Position numbers and translations under genes: made by a program
Assembly (NCBI GenBank): GCA_964651395.1
Contig: CAZYXZ010000054.1
Span: 1 to 22,476, forward strand
DNA length: 22,476 nucleotides
Source: CAZYXZ01 sp964651395
Lineage (GTDB): Bacteria; Actinomycetota; Actinomycetes; BP-191
Direction: 5' to 3'
Notes under the pieces: model-generated
What the model saw: the letters and a program-made list of their open reading frames with translations, nothing else
Database searches by the model: none
What the model was told of the DNA's origin: nothing
Shown here: piece by piece, positions 15,981 to 22,476 of the stretch
Layout of the letters: each line of letters opens with the position of its first letter
Numbering within the stretch: position 1 is the first letter of the stretch

Positions 15981-16262
15981 CTACTCGGCCCGGAACTCGA
16001 TGTGGGTGATCTCCATCCGCACCTCGCGGAGCCGGCTCAGGACGCGGCCGCGGAGCTCGGCCGGGGTCTCCTCGCAGCCGCATCGGCGGGCGATCAGGGC
16101 CTTGAACTCCCGCTCGAGGCCGTAGGCGCGCAGGCAGGGCGAGCAGTCCTCGAGGTGCTGGCGGATGACGGCGCAGTCGTCGTCGGCGATCTCGCCGTCG
16201 AGATAGAGGTAGACCTTCTCGATCGCCTCGCGACATTCCTCGTGTGGCGTCCCGCAGCTCAT
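15981..16262 (-). CDS. Zinc-binding anti-sigma factor (RsrA/RshA, ZAS family)
   Basis: A 93-residue redox-sensitive anti-sigma factor expected to hold the sigma factor encoded just upstream and release it when its cysteines are oxidised. The zinc ligands of RsrA (C11, H37, C41, C44) match C10 (HEECREA), H36, C40 and C43 (QHLEDCSPC). Two more cysteines stand at 61 and 63, with others at 3 and 30. In RsrA the trigger disulfide forms between cysteines that include zinc ligands. ATG 16262 overlaps the sigma stop as ATGA, giving matched production of the pair. Confidence 0.93.
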   Translation of the reverse strand: MSCGTPHEECREAIEKVYLYLDGEIADDDCAVIRQHLEDCSPCLRAYGLEREFKALIARRCGCEETPAELRGRVLSRLREVRMEITHIEFRAE

Positions 16263-16873
16263 GAACCTGACCCCTCGCCCGGTGCCACGGACGCGGCTGG
16301 GACAAGTCCGCGTTCGGTGGCGTACTCCCACAACTGCTTCTGCAAGGCCTTGCGACCGCGGTGCAGCCGCGACATCACGGTGCCGATCGGCGTACCCATG
16401 ATCTCGGCGATCTCCTTGTAGGAGAAGCCTTCGACGTCGGCGTAGTACACCGCCATCCGGAAGTCCTCGGGCAGCGCGGCGAGCGCGTCCTTGACGTCGG
16501 AGTCCGGCAGGTGGTCCAGCGCCTCCGTCTCCGCGCTGCGCAGGCCGCTGGAGGTGTGCGACTCGGCGCGGGCGAGCGACCAGTCGTCGATCTCGTCGGA
16601 GAGCGTCTGCTGCGGCTCGCGCTGCTTCTTGCGGTAGGTGTTGATGTAGGTGTTGGTCAGGATCCGGTAGAGCCAAGCCTTGAGGTTCGTGCCCTCCTGG
16701 AACTGGTGGAAGGCGGCGAACGCCTTGGCGAAGGTCTCCTGCACCAGGTCCTCGGCGTCGGCCGGGTTGCGAGTCATGCGCAGGGCGGCGGCGTAGAGCT
16801 GGTCGAGGAAGGGCAGCGCGTCCCGCTCGAAGCGGTCCTGCCGCTGCTCCGGGGTCTCCTCGATGGCGCTCAC
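16259..16873 (-). CDS. sigH: ECF sigma factor, SigR/SigH type (thiol-oxidative stress)
   Basis: A 204-residue group IV sigma factor. Region 2 spans about 18-88 (RFERDALPFLDQLYAAALRM, PADAEDLVQETFAKAF, WLYRILTNTYINTYRKKQR) and region 4 about 125-180 (ALPEDFRMAVYYADVEGFSY, GTPIGTVMSRLHRGR). It closely follows Mycobacterium SigH and Streptomyces SigR, including the linker TSSGLRSAETEALD. The set of targets is expected to be thioredoxin and mycothiol genes. GTG 16873 matches the short SigR form and overlaps the stop of an upstream mini-ORF. An in-frame GTG at 16951 would add 26 residues, like the unstable long isoform known for SigR. The gene symbol follows the mycobacterial name. Confidence 0.93.
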   Translation of the reverse strand: MSAIEETPEQRQDRFERDALPFLDQLYAAALRMTRNPADAEDLVQETFAKAFAAFHQFQEGTNLKAWLYRILTNTYINTYRKKQREPQQTLSDEIDDWSLARAESHTSSGLRSAETEALDHLPDSDVKDALAALPEDFRMAVYYADVEGFSYKEIAEIMGTPIGTVMSRLHRGRKALQKQLWEYATERGLVPAASVAPGEGSGS

Positions 16874-16953
16874 CTCCCTGCCGGTGCGAAGGGCAGAGGA
16901 TACGCCGAGGGGCGGAGTCCACCGTGGGCCGCGGTCGGCGAGTGCGAGCACAT
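16870..16953 (-). CDS. Possible 27-codon leader ORF before the sigma factor
   Basis: ATG 16953 opens a 27-residue frame (MCSHSPTAAH at its start, PFAPAGR at its end) that stops at 16870-16872, overlapping the sigma GTG as GTGA. Its ATG lies 6 nt after the GTT of the proposed SigR-type promoter, so a transcript from there would begin at or near it. It competes with the in-frame GTG at 16951 that would give a long sigma isoform; the two starts overlap as ATGTG. The composition (Pro, Ala, His) suggests no domain. Coding status is uncertain. Confidence 0.3.
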   Translation of the reverse strand: MCSHSPTAAHGGLRPSAYPLPFAPAGR

Positions 16954-16959
16954 GGAGGG

Positions 16960-16986
16960 AACACCAGCGCGAGCGCGACGCATTCC
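16960..16986 (-). promoter_or_regulatory. SigR/SigH-type autoregulatory promoter GGAAT-N19-GTT
   Basis: On the minus strand GGGGAAT (GGAAT at 16982-16986) is followed after 19 bases by GTT (16960-16962). This agrees with the SigR/SigH consensus GGAAT with a spacer near 18 and then GTT. It points at the sigma/anti-sigma operon, as autoregulation in this family predicts, with a start near 16953 and about 80 nt before the sigma GTG. Confidence 0.65.
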
Positions 16987-17026
16987 CCGGACGGTGACGA
17001 ACCTCACGTGATGGGAGGATGGCCGC

Positions 17027-17689
17027 ATGGGCGACTTCCATCCGGCGACCGAGGAGTACCTCGAGACCATCTTCGAGCTCGAAGAGGCCGGCATCCCCCC
17101 GATGCGCGCCCGCATCGTCGAGCGGCTCGGCGTATCGGCGCCGAGCGTCTCGGAGACGGTGGCCCGGCTCGAGCGCGAGGGTTACCTGACGCTGGGCACC
17201 GACCGGCAGATGCGCCTCACCGTGACCGGCCGCGCCTACGCCACGTCGATGGTCCGCCGGCACCGACTCGCCGAGCGGCTGCTCGTCGACGTGCTCAAGG
17301 TGCCGTGGCACCAGGTGCACGAGGAGGCCTGCCGGCTGGAGCACGCGATCTCGGAGAACCTCGAGGCACACCTCGTCGCGCTGCTCGGCGACCCCGGTTC
17401 GTGCCCGCACGGGAACCCGATCCCCGGCTCGGCCAACGTCGCCGCGCCCGAGTCACTGGTCGCCCTCTCGGACGTCGAGCCCGGCTCACCGTGCGTCGTA
17501 CGCCGGATCGACGAGGCCCTGGAGTCCGACCCGGCCGGTCTCAAGCTGCTCGAGGACCAGCGCCTGATCCCCGGTGGCGCGGTGACGTTGCGCAAGCTCG
17601 GCGCCAAGAGCGTGCGCGTGCACGGGGAGACCGGCGACGGCGACCTTCCCCTGGATGTCGCCCGCCGCGTGTTCGTCGCCGCCGGCTAG
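17027..17689 (+). CDS. DtxR/IdeR-family metal-dependent repressor with Glu at position 10
   Basis: A 220-residue metalloregulator: N-terminal winged helix (about 4-72; RARIVERLGVSAPSVSETVARLER), dimerisation and metal domain (about 73-140; ends GNPIPG) and a C-terminal SH3-like FeoA domain (about 150-218). Numbering runs parallel to DtxR: H79, E83 and H98 (first site) and C102, E105 and H106 (second site) are all present, but the second-site ligand Met10 is Glu10 (ATEEYLETI). Mn regulators of the MntR type have acidic ligands near here, so metal choice may differ from pure Fe(II). ATG 17027 has GGGAGG (17013-17018) at 8 nt. It is divergent from the sigma operon. The stop shares CTAG with the hydrolase. 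Confidence 0.9.
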   Translation: MGDFHPATEEYLETIFELEEAGIPPMRARIVERLGVSAPSVSETVARLEREGYLTLGTDRQMRLTVTGRAYATSMVRRHRLAERLLVDVLKVPWHQVHEEACRLEHAISENLEAHLVALLGDPGSCPHGNPIPGSANVAAPESLVALSDVEPGSPCVVRRIDEALESDPAGLKLLEDQRLIPGGAVTLRKLGAKSVRVHGETGDGDLPLDVARRVFVAAG

Positions 17690-18291
17690 AGGGCGCCCAC
17701 CCACGCGAGCGTCACGGCGACCACCTCGTCGAGGCACTCCTTCAGCGTGCGGCCGTCGGACCTGCGCGGGGCGAACGAGTGGTCCCCGGCGCGGATCGCG
17801 TGCACGGTGACCCGGCTGGCCGGTACGGCGGCCCGGACGTCGGCGGGCGAGCCGAACGTGTCACGCTCCCCCTGCAGGACCAGGGCCGGTACCTCCACGG
17901 CGGCCAGCTCGGCCGCACGGCTCTTCTCCGGCCGGCCGGGCGGGTGCAGCGGGAAGCCGAGACAGACGACGCCCACCGCCCCGGAGTCCGCAGAGATCCG
18001 GCAGGCGACCCGGGCGCCGGAGCTCTTGCCTCCGACGACGAGCGGCACGCCGGGGTAGCGCTGCCGGATCTCCGCCACGACGGCCAGGGCGGCCGCATCC
18101 AGCTTCGCGGGAGGGTCGGGCGCACGCCGTCCGGCCAGCCGGTAGGGCTGGTCGAAGCGCGCGACCACCAGCCCGTCCGCCGGCCCGGCCACCGCCGCCG
18201 CCGCCAGCACGGGGCTCGTGTGGTCGCCACCGGCCCCATGGCCGAGCAGCAGGACGCCGCGCGGCGCCCCCACCGGCTCGTCGACCACCAC
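17686..18291 (-). CDS. Alpha/beta hydrolase, KANL3/Tex30-like
   Basis: A protein of about 201 residues with the compact fold of dienelactone-hydrolase-like enzymes. LLLGHGAGGDHTSP (14-27) is the oxyanion loop typical of this group, GKSSGARVA (88-96) the nucleophile elbow with S90, GERDTFGSP (141-149) carries the acid D144, and GDHSF (169-173) the catalytic H171. The substrate is unknown. The start is uncertain: GTG 18291 or 18288 fit the fold and no Shine-Dalgarno is evident; upstream codons in frame run into the divergent methyltransferase gene. The stop shares CTAG with the DtxR-type gene. Confidence 0.8.
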   Translation of the reverse strand: MVVDEPVGAPRGVLLLGHGAGGDHTSPVLAAAAVAGPADGLVVARFDQPYRLAGRRAPDPPAKLDAAALAVVAEIRQRYPGVPLVVGGKSSGARVACRISADSGAVGVVCLGFPLHPPGRPEKSRAAELAAVEVPALVLQGERDTFGSPADVRAAVPASRVTVHAIRAGDHSFAPRRSDGRTLKECLDEVVAVTLAWVGAL

Positions 18292-18327
18292 GCGGTGATC
18301 ATGCCCGGATCGGGGTAGGGGCAGCCC

Positions 18328-19068
18328 ATGCCCTCCTCCCTGTCCCCGGGTTCCACGCTGTCCGGGTACGCCGCGTTCTACGAGGCGGTGGCCGCCGCCC
18401 AGCTCGAGGAGTGGCTGCCGGAGGACCGCTGCCGCGTGGTCGACCTGAGCGGGTCGGGCGGCCGCTACGGCGAGCTCGTCTCCGCCGCCGGGCACGACGT
18501 CCTGCACGTCGTGGCGCCCACCGCGCACCTGGCGCTCCCACCGGCCGCACGGCGGCGGCTGCCGCGCGTCGTCGCCGAGAGCCAGGACCTGGCGTGGCTG
18601 CACGACGCCTCGGTCGACGGCGTGCTCGCCGAGGCGAGTGCCCTGTCGGTACACCTGGCGGCTGAGGCGACCTTCGCCGAGGTCGCGCGCGTGCTCCGCC
18701 CGGGCGGACGCTTCCTGCTCTGCGTCGACTCCCTCGTCCTCGGGCTGGCCCAGCTGGCCGGGCAGGGACGCTGGGCGGAGCTGGCCGACGTACCGCTGGC
18801 CGACGTCGTGCTCGTGCCGCAGCCGGACGGGTCGATCCGGCGCTGCTTCTGGCCCGAGCAGCTCGTGGAGGACCTCGACCGCGGCGGCTTCGACGTCGAG
18901 TGGGTCAGGCCACGCACCGTTCTCCCGTTCGAAGTGGTCGAGCGCGCGTTACGCACGGAGGCCAGCGCGCTGAGCACCTTGGTGCGCACTGAGGTGAAGC
19001 TGGAGCGGGAGCGCGAGGGACAGTCGATCGGCGACCACGTGGTCGCCTCCGCGAGGAAGCGGGGCTAG
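18328..19068 (+). CDS. Class I SAM-dependent methyltransferase
   Basis: A 246-residue Rossmann-fold methyltransferase. Motif I is VVDLSGSGGRYGELV (37-51), with Ser in place of the first Gly of the usual DxGxGxG. The post-core strand is VARVLRPGGRFLLCVDS (119-135). The acceptor is unknown. The region 136-200 with LADVVLVPQPDGSIRRCFWPEQLVEDL resembles the small methyltransferases that many actinomycetes carry beside a WhiB gene. The start is ATG 18328, 36 nt from the divergent hydrolase, without a clear Shine-Dalgarno. The stop shares CTAG with WhiB. Confidence 0.83.
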   Translation: MPSSLSPGSTLSGYAAFYEAVAAAQLEEWLPEDRCRVVDLSGSGGRYGELVSAAGHDVLHVVAPTAHLALPPAARRRLPRVVAESQDLAWLHDASVDGVLAEASALSVHLAAEATFAEVARVLRPGGRFLLCVDSLVLGLAQLAGQGRWAELADVPLADVVLVPQPDGSIRRCFWPEQLVEDLDRGGFDVEWVRPRTVLPFEVVERALRTEASALSTLVRTEVKLEREREGQSIGDHVVASARKRG

Positions 19069-19403
19069 ACCCGGCGCTGGCGGGGCAGCGGGGCGTTGAC
19101 CCAGGCGTCGCGCATGCCGCGCCGTTCCTCGGGCGTGGTGGCGCCCCACACGCCGTCGCAGTCGGTCGTGTCGAGCGCGGCGGCCAGGCACGGCCCGACG
19201 ACCTCGCACTCGGCGCAGATCGACAGCGCGTCGGCCGGGTCCTCGGCGGCGTTGGGGAAGAAGGTCTCCGGGTCGTGCCCGAGGCAGCGGCCCCGGCTGC
19301 GCCAGTCGGCGTCCGGGATGCGCTGCTCGACCGCGGCGCGGTAGCGCGGGTCGCGCCGGATGCGACGCAGCGCGTCGGGTGCGGTGCGGACCTGTCGAGT
19401 CAT
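19065..19403 (-). CDS. WhiB-family iron-sulfur transcriptional regulator
   Basis: A 112-residue Wbl protein. The [4Fe-4S] ligands are C40 (RGRCLGHDPETFFP), C63 and C66 (ICAEC) and C72 (GPCLAAAL), in the C-Xn-CxxC-X5-C order of the family. The turn that usually reads G[VI]WGG is GVWGAT here (84-89), so the last Gly is Ala. The N-terminal 35 residues are basic and longer than in WhiB1 (about 84 residues). No AT-hook like that of WhiB7 is present. Wbl proteins bind region 4 of the main sigma factor. ATG 19403 overlaps the DksA-type stop (ATGA), so the two are coupled. Confidence 0.92.
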   Translation of the reverse strand: MTRQVRTAPDALRRIRRDPRYRAAVEQRIPDADWRSRGRCLGHDPETFFPNAAEDPADALSICAECEVVGPCLAAALDTTDCDGVWGATTPEERRGMRDAWVNAPLPRQRRV

Positions 19404-19753
19404 CGAGCCATCTCCATGGAGTGCTGGCAGTTCACGCAGCGGGACGCCTCGGGGCGGACTTCGAGGCGCTCGTCGGGAAGGGGCGTGCCGCAGTCGACAC
19501 AGGTGCCATAGGTGCCGTCTTCGATCCGGTCGAGCGCGGCCCGGACCTGGACGGTCTGGTCGTCGACCACCGCCAGGAGGGCCTCGTCGCGCTCCTGCTC
19601 GGTGAGCTCGGAGGCCGCCTCGGCGGGGTGCTGGTCCACGTGGCTCAGCTCACCGGCGTCCGTGGTGCCCGGCTCGTGTGCGAAAGTGCCCCGCGACGAC
19701 TCGAGGTCGGCGAGCAGGGCATGCAGCCGTCGCCGGGCAACGTCGAGGTCCAC
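19400..19753 (-). CDS. TraR/DksA-family C4 zinc finger protein
   Basis: A 117-residue protein with a helical hairpin (about 3-75) and a C4 zinc finger, GTCVDCG (C85, C88) and SRCVNCQ (C106, C109). Proteins of this type bind in the secondary channel of RNA polymerase. The SHVDQHPAEAASEL segment (37-50) is typical of actinobacterial members, which differ from E. coli DksA at the coiled-coil tip. GTG 19753 was chosen because GGAAGG lies 7 nt upstream; the frame is open further but that part has no start with a binding site. It is the first gene of a two-gene operon with WhiB. Confidence 0.87.
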   Translation of the reverse strand: MDLDVARRRLHALLADLESSRGTFAHEPGTTDAGELSHVDQHPAEAASELTEQERDEALLAVVDDQTVQVRAALDRIEDGTYGTCVDCGTPLPDERLEVRPEASRCVNCQHSMEMAR

Positions 19754-19770
19754 GGGGAAGCCTTCCTTTC

Positions 19771-19814
19771 GGCCCGCTCGAGGGGCCGAGGCGGGTATCC
19801 GGCTGCCGAGCCGG
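19771..19814 (-). repeat. Two hairpins in the leader of the DksA-type gene
   Basis: GGCCC-N7-GGGCC (19771-19787) and CCGGCT-GCCG-AGCCGG (19799-19814) are perfect stems lying between the proposed promoter and the ribosome binding site. They would structure a leader of about 67 nt. No known riboswitch is recognised and there is no T tract. Confidence 0.35.
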
Positions 19815-19826
19815 TGATCGCCGATA

Positions 19827-19855
19827 TCTCTACTAGCCCGGCGGCAGCCCGACAA
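19827..19855 (-). promoter_or_regulatory. Housekeeping-type promoter TTGTCG-N17-TAGAGA
   Basis: On the minus strand TTGTCG (19850-19855) and TAGAGA (19827-19832) are separated by 17 bases, matching the main sigma factor spacing. It would drive the DksA-type gene and WhiB with a leader of about 67 nt. It lies in the 164-bp gap divergent from the MATE gene. Confidence 0.45.
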
Positions 19856-19917
19856 GACTTGTGTTTTCCGGCACCTGCCCCCCCGAGCACGCCGGTAACC
19901 GCAAAATGGGAGGCCGC

Positions 19918-21210
19918 GTGCGCGCGCTGGACCGGGAAATCCTCCGGCTGGCCCTGCCTGCGCTGGGCGCGCTGGCCATCGAGCCGGCGTACCTGCTCGT
20001 GGACACGGCCGTGGTGGGCCACCTGGGCGTGACCGCTCTCGCCGCCCTGTCCCTGGCGGCCAGCGTCCTGCTGACCGTCGCGGGGCTCTGTGCCGTGCTC
20101 GCGTACGCGACGACCGCCCGGGTGGCGTTCCTGCGTGGCCGCTCCGGGGACGGCGCAGCGGCGGTGGTGGGCGTGCAGGCGCTGTGGCTGTGCGCGGCGC
20201 TCGGAGTCGTGCTGGCCGCGGCGATGGTGCTGGGCGCCCGGGCGATCCCGGCCGGCCTCGGGGGCGAGGGCGCGGTCCTCGACGGGGCGGCGACCTACCT
20301 GCGGGTCAGCGCGATCGGCCTCCCCGGCCTGCTGGTCATCGTCGTCGGCACCGGCTACCTGCGGGGGATGGCCGACGGCATCACCCCGCTGCGGATCGCG
20401 GCCTTCTCCACGGTGGTGAACGCCGCCCTCTCGCTGATGTTCGTGTACGGCTTCGACCTCGGGGTCGCCGGGTCGGCGTGGGGCACGTCCTGCGCGCAGG
20501 TGGCCGGCGCGGCGTGGATGGTGGTCGAGATGCGCCGCCGGCTCGTGCGCTCCGTGAGCCCGCGGATCGACCGGGCCGAGCTGTCCGGTCTCCTCGTGAC
20601 GTCGCGCCGGCTGGTGCTCCGCTCGCTGTCGCTGCTGGCCGCGCTCACGCTGGCCACGTCGGTGGCGGCGCGGCTGGGTCCCGCCGTGCTGGCCGGACAC
20701 CAGATCGCGGTCCAGCTGCAGATCTTCCTGGCCCTCGCGCTGGACGGCCTGGCCATCGCCGGCCAGACACTCGTCGCGTCCGCGCTCGGCCGCGGCTCGG
20801 CCGACGAGGCGCGCGCGGTCTCGCGCCGGTTGCTGACGCTCGGCGCGCGCTGCGGGTTCGTGCTCGGCGCGGTGGTCGTCGCGGCCGCAGCACTGCTGCC
20901 CCGCCTGTTCAGCTCCGACCCGGACGTGGTCGCCGCGACGCACACCGCGCTGGTGGTGGTCGGACTCATCCAGCTGCCCGCCGCGCTGGTCTACGTGCTC
21001 GACGGCGTGCTGATCGGTGCGGGCGACGCGCAGTACCTGCAGTGGGCGATGGTCGTCTCCCTCGTGGTCTTCGTGCCGTGCGCGCTGCTCGTGCGCGTGC
21101 ACCCGTCGTACGGAATCGGCGGTCTGTGGGTCGCCATCGGCGTCTGGATCCTCGCCCGGCTGGCCACCACCGGGCTGCGCTTCCGCGGCGAGTCCTGGGC
21201 CCGCACCTAG
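19918..21210 (+). CDS. MATE-family efflux transporter (DinF-like)
   Basis: About 430 residues with 12 predicted membrane spans in two homologous halves, the MATE pattern. The first helix has LPALGALAIEPAYLLVDTAVVGHLG and the seventh region has RLGPAVLAGHQIAVQLQIFLALALDGLAIAGQ, both typical of DinF-like MATE proteins. It would export drugs or metabolites by H+ or Na+ antiport; the substrate is unknown. Two starts are possible: ATG 19906, or GTG 19918 preceded by GGGAGG (19908-19913) at only 4 nt. I prefer GTG because the purine-rich site overlaps the ATG. The stop lies in an 11-bp tandem repeat that leads into the next gene. Confidence 0.9.
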   Translation: MRALDREILRLALPALGALAIEPAYLLVDTAVVGHLGVTALAALSLAASVLLTVAGLCAVLAYATTARVAFLRGRSGDGAAAVVGVQALWLCAALGVVLAAAMVLGARAIPAGLGGEGAVLDGAATYLRVSAIGLPGLLVIVVGTGYLRGMADGITPLRIAAFSTVVNAALSLMFVYGFDLGVAGSAWGTSCAQVAGAAWMVVEMRRRLVRSVSPRIDRAELSGLLVTSRRLVLRSLSLLAALTLATSVAARLGPAVLAGHQIAVQLQIFLALALDGLAIAGQTLVASALGRGSADEARAVSRRLLTLGARCGFVLGAVVVAAAALLPRLFSSDPDVVAATHTALVVVGLIQLPAALVYVLDGVLIGAGDAQYLQWAMVVSLVVFVPCALLVRVHPSYGIGGLWVAIGVWILARLATTGLRFRGESWART

Positions 21211-21221
21211 CCCGCACCTAG
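21200..21221. repeat. Tandem 11-bp direct repeat CCCGCACCTAG x2
   Basis: Two perfect copies, 21200-21210 and 21211-21221. The first contains the MATE stop codon. The TAG ending the second copy forms the first half of the TAGATT -10 box of the next gene. Confidence 0.9.
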
Positions 21222-21224
21222 ATT
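21219..21224 (+). promoter_or_regulatory. -10 box TAGATT for the secreted-protein gene, probably leaderless
   Basis: TAGATT fits TANNNT and stands 6 nt before the GTG at 21231, so transcription would start at the start codon. There is no Shine-Dalgarno. Confidence 0.5.
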
Positions 21225-21230
21225 GACCCC

Positions 21231-22476
21231 GTGCGCGTCGCCCTGCTGCTGGGTGCAGCCGTCTGCCTGGCCACGCCGGTCGTGGCGCAGCCGGCGACGG
21301 TCGCCGTCGTCCTGCCGGCGCCGACCGGGGTGATCCCCGTCGACTGCTCCGTGCCCGGGGTCCCACCGGAGCGCTGCCGCTACTCCTTCGTCCCGGGTCC
21401 GGTGACCAATCTCGAGAAGATCGAGGTGCTCGTCACGCCGGCCGGGCAGCCGGCCTCCGTCGTCGTCGAGCAGCACATCACGCTCACGGGCACCGGCGAC
21501 TACGCCATCCGGGAGCGCGGCCCGGCTCGCCGGGTCACCGCGCTGCTGGGCACGGACCCGCCGATCATCCAGCGCGGCGCCGTCGTGTGGCAGGGCTTCG
21601 TCCCGGGCGACCGCAGGCTCTCCGCACGGATCGAGCTGGACCCGACCCGCGAGGCGCCGGTCCTGCCGCTGCGGGTCGAGCTGGCCTGGGCGCCGGCCAC
21701 GCCCGGTGCGCCCGTCGGCGCCGACGGGACGCTGCCCGGCCCGGGACGCCTGACGATGCGCCTGGTCAACCAGACGGTCCGGCCGGACCGCGTGCCGACC
21801 GCCGACGTCGACGCCGCGGTGCTGGCCGCGCCGCTGGAGCTGCTGCGGCAGTACGCCGAGCCGCGGGGCAGCGCGCCGGAACGCTTCAGCGGGCCGCCGG
21901 TGGCCGGCAACGGCCTGCCCGCGTCCGTGCCGGGCCGCGCGCCGGGAACCCGCGACGTCACGACCGCGGCCGCGCTGGAGATCCGGGGCAGCCTGCGCGT
22001 CGACGGCGCGACCGGCGTCCGGGTCAGCGGCCCGGGCACCACAGCACGCGCGGGAGGGGACGGCGCGGACCTGCGCGGCGTCCTCGGGGCCACCTCCGCG
22101 GAGATCGCGCTCGACGTACCGGCGCCCGGGCGCGTCGTGCTCGACCTGGCCATGGCGGCGTCGCTGGACGTGCGCACGGTTCGCCCGCCCGGGTCCGCCC
22201 GCACCTGGGGCGAGTGGGCCGCCGCCGGCCCGGACGAGGCCGCGCGGCGGGCGGCGTTCGACCAGCTCGCCGTGGCCGCGGCGACCGGCGCGCGCGACGA
22301 CGAGGTGGCGCCCTACCTCGGGCATCCGGGCCCGGGTCCGAGCGGGACGACCTATCACTACGCGCTCGCACCGCCGCCGGTCGCGCCGGTGTCCGCCCCG
22401 CCCCTGCGTGCGCGGCCGGTGCCGATCGCGCTGACGGCACTCGGGGTGCTCGGTCTCGCCGCGGCCGCTGTCATGG
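21231..22476 (+). CDS. Secreted, probably C-terminally membrane-anchored protein, cut by window edge
   Basis: At least 415 residues, open at the right edge. The first 20 residues (VRVALLLGAAVCLATPVVAQ) form a signal peptide with a likely cut after VVA. A large extracellular region follows, rich in Pro, Ala, Gly and Arg, with a Cys pair at 39 and 49 (VDCSVPG, ERCRYSF). The text breaks off inside a hydrophobic stretch (PIALTALGVLGLAAAAVM) preceded by Pro-rich sequence, so this looks like a type I membrane protein. No catalytic motif, sortase signal or named domain is recognised. Start GTG 21231 is set by the signal peptide and the -10 box. It is 20 nt after the MATE gene. Confidence 0.75.
   Translation, partial: MRVALLLGAAVCLATPVVAQPATVAVVLPAPTGVIPVDCSVPGVPPERCRYSFVPGPVTNLEKIEVLVTPAGQPASVVVEQHITLTGTGDYAIRERGPARRVTALLGTDPPIIQRGAVVWQGFVPGDRRLSARIELDPTREAPVLPLRVELAWAPATPGAPVGADGTLPGPGRLTMRLVNQTVRPDRVPTADVDAAVLAAPLELLRQYAEPRGSAPERFSGPPVAGNGLPASVPGRAPGTRDVTTAAALEIRGSLRVDGATGVRVSGPGTTARAGGDGADLRGVLGATSAEIALDVPAPGRVVLDLAMAASLDVRTVRPPGSARTWGEWAAAGPDEAARRAAFDQLAVAAATGARDDEVAPYLGHPGPGPSGTTYHYALAPPPVAPVSAPPLRARPVPIALTALGVLGLAAAAVM

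Noticed and set aside
16952..17410. Further upstream extension of the sigma frame
   Set aside because: Beyond 16951 it runs antisense into the DtxR-type gene. Only the GTG at 16951 is kept as a possible isoform start.
19754..21366. Long minus-strand ORF across the MATE gene, in frame with the DksA-type gene
   Set aside because: The part upstream of GTG 19753 is antisense to a clear 12-span transporter and lacks any domain.

Overview
The window is high-GC DNA from an actinomycete (Actinomycetota). The evidence is gene content: a WhiB protein, a SigR/SigH-type sigma factor with a RsrA/RshA-type anti-sigma, the 24-residue ribosomal protein bL37, a DUF5317-like protein, PdtaS, a TB7.3-like biotinyl protein, many GTG/TTG starts and many apparently leaderless promoters. 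I cannot place it below class level. A run of 10 N inside one gene marks an assembly gap. I see no tRNA, rRNA, CRISPR array, insertion sequence or prophage. No stretch over 300 bases lacks a gene; the longest gaps are about 150 bases.

Layout. 1-900 (-): the PdtaS-like histidine kinase, cut by the left edge, divergent from the biotin operon bioA-bioF-bioD-bioB (943-5151, +), whose genes all overlap by 4 nt. 5148-5240 (-): a 30-residue membrane peptide. 5304-7405 (+): an IlvG-like ThDP enzyme coupled to a GNAT acetyltransferase. 7387-7981: a hotdog thioesterase and a small Cys-rich BsaP-like protein, divergent over 19 bp. 7978-9057 (-): PilT-like ATPase. 9135-11511 (-): biotin carboxylase, enoyl-CoA hydratase-like protein and stand-alone biotinyl domain. 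11545-12147 (+): DUF5317-like membrane protein. 12152-14792 (-): two membrane HD-GYP proteins, one canonical and one degenerate. 14918-14992 (+): bL37. 15010-16873 (-): SigR/SigH-type sigma, its zinc anti-sigma and a GalE-like epimerase. 17027-17689 (+): DtxR/IdeR-type repressor. 17686-19068: alpha/beta hydrolase and methyltransferase, divergent. 19065-19753 (-): DksA/TraR-type zinc finger protein overlapping WhiB. 19918-22476 (+): MATE transporter and a secreted, membrane-anchored protein cut by the right edge.

Two themes run through it. The first is biotin: a full pimeloyl-to-biotin operon, a likely BioB helper protein, and two biotin users (carboxylase and biotinyl carrier). The BioB has Ala where E. 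coli BioB has one of its auxiliary-cluster cysteines, which makes the nearby Cys-rich protein the most interesting lead. The second is redox, iron and stress control: sigma/anti-sigma, WhiB, DtxR, DksA. PdtaS, TB7.3, SigH, RshA and WhiB1 are close neighbours in Mycobacterium tuberculosis (Rv3219-Rv3223c), so this looks like an expanded version of an old actinobacterial neighbourhood.

Gene packing is extreme. Co-directional genes commonly overlap by 4 nt (ATGA/GTGA/TTGA), and four of seven convergent pairs share a single CTAG as both stop codons. Several genes appear to start directly at the transcript 5' end.
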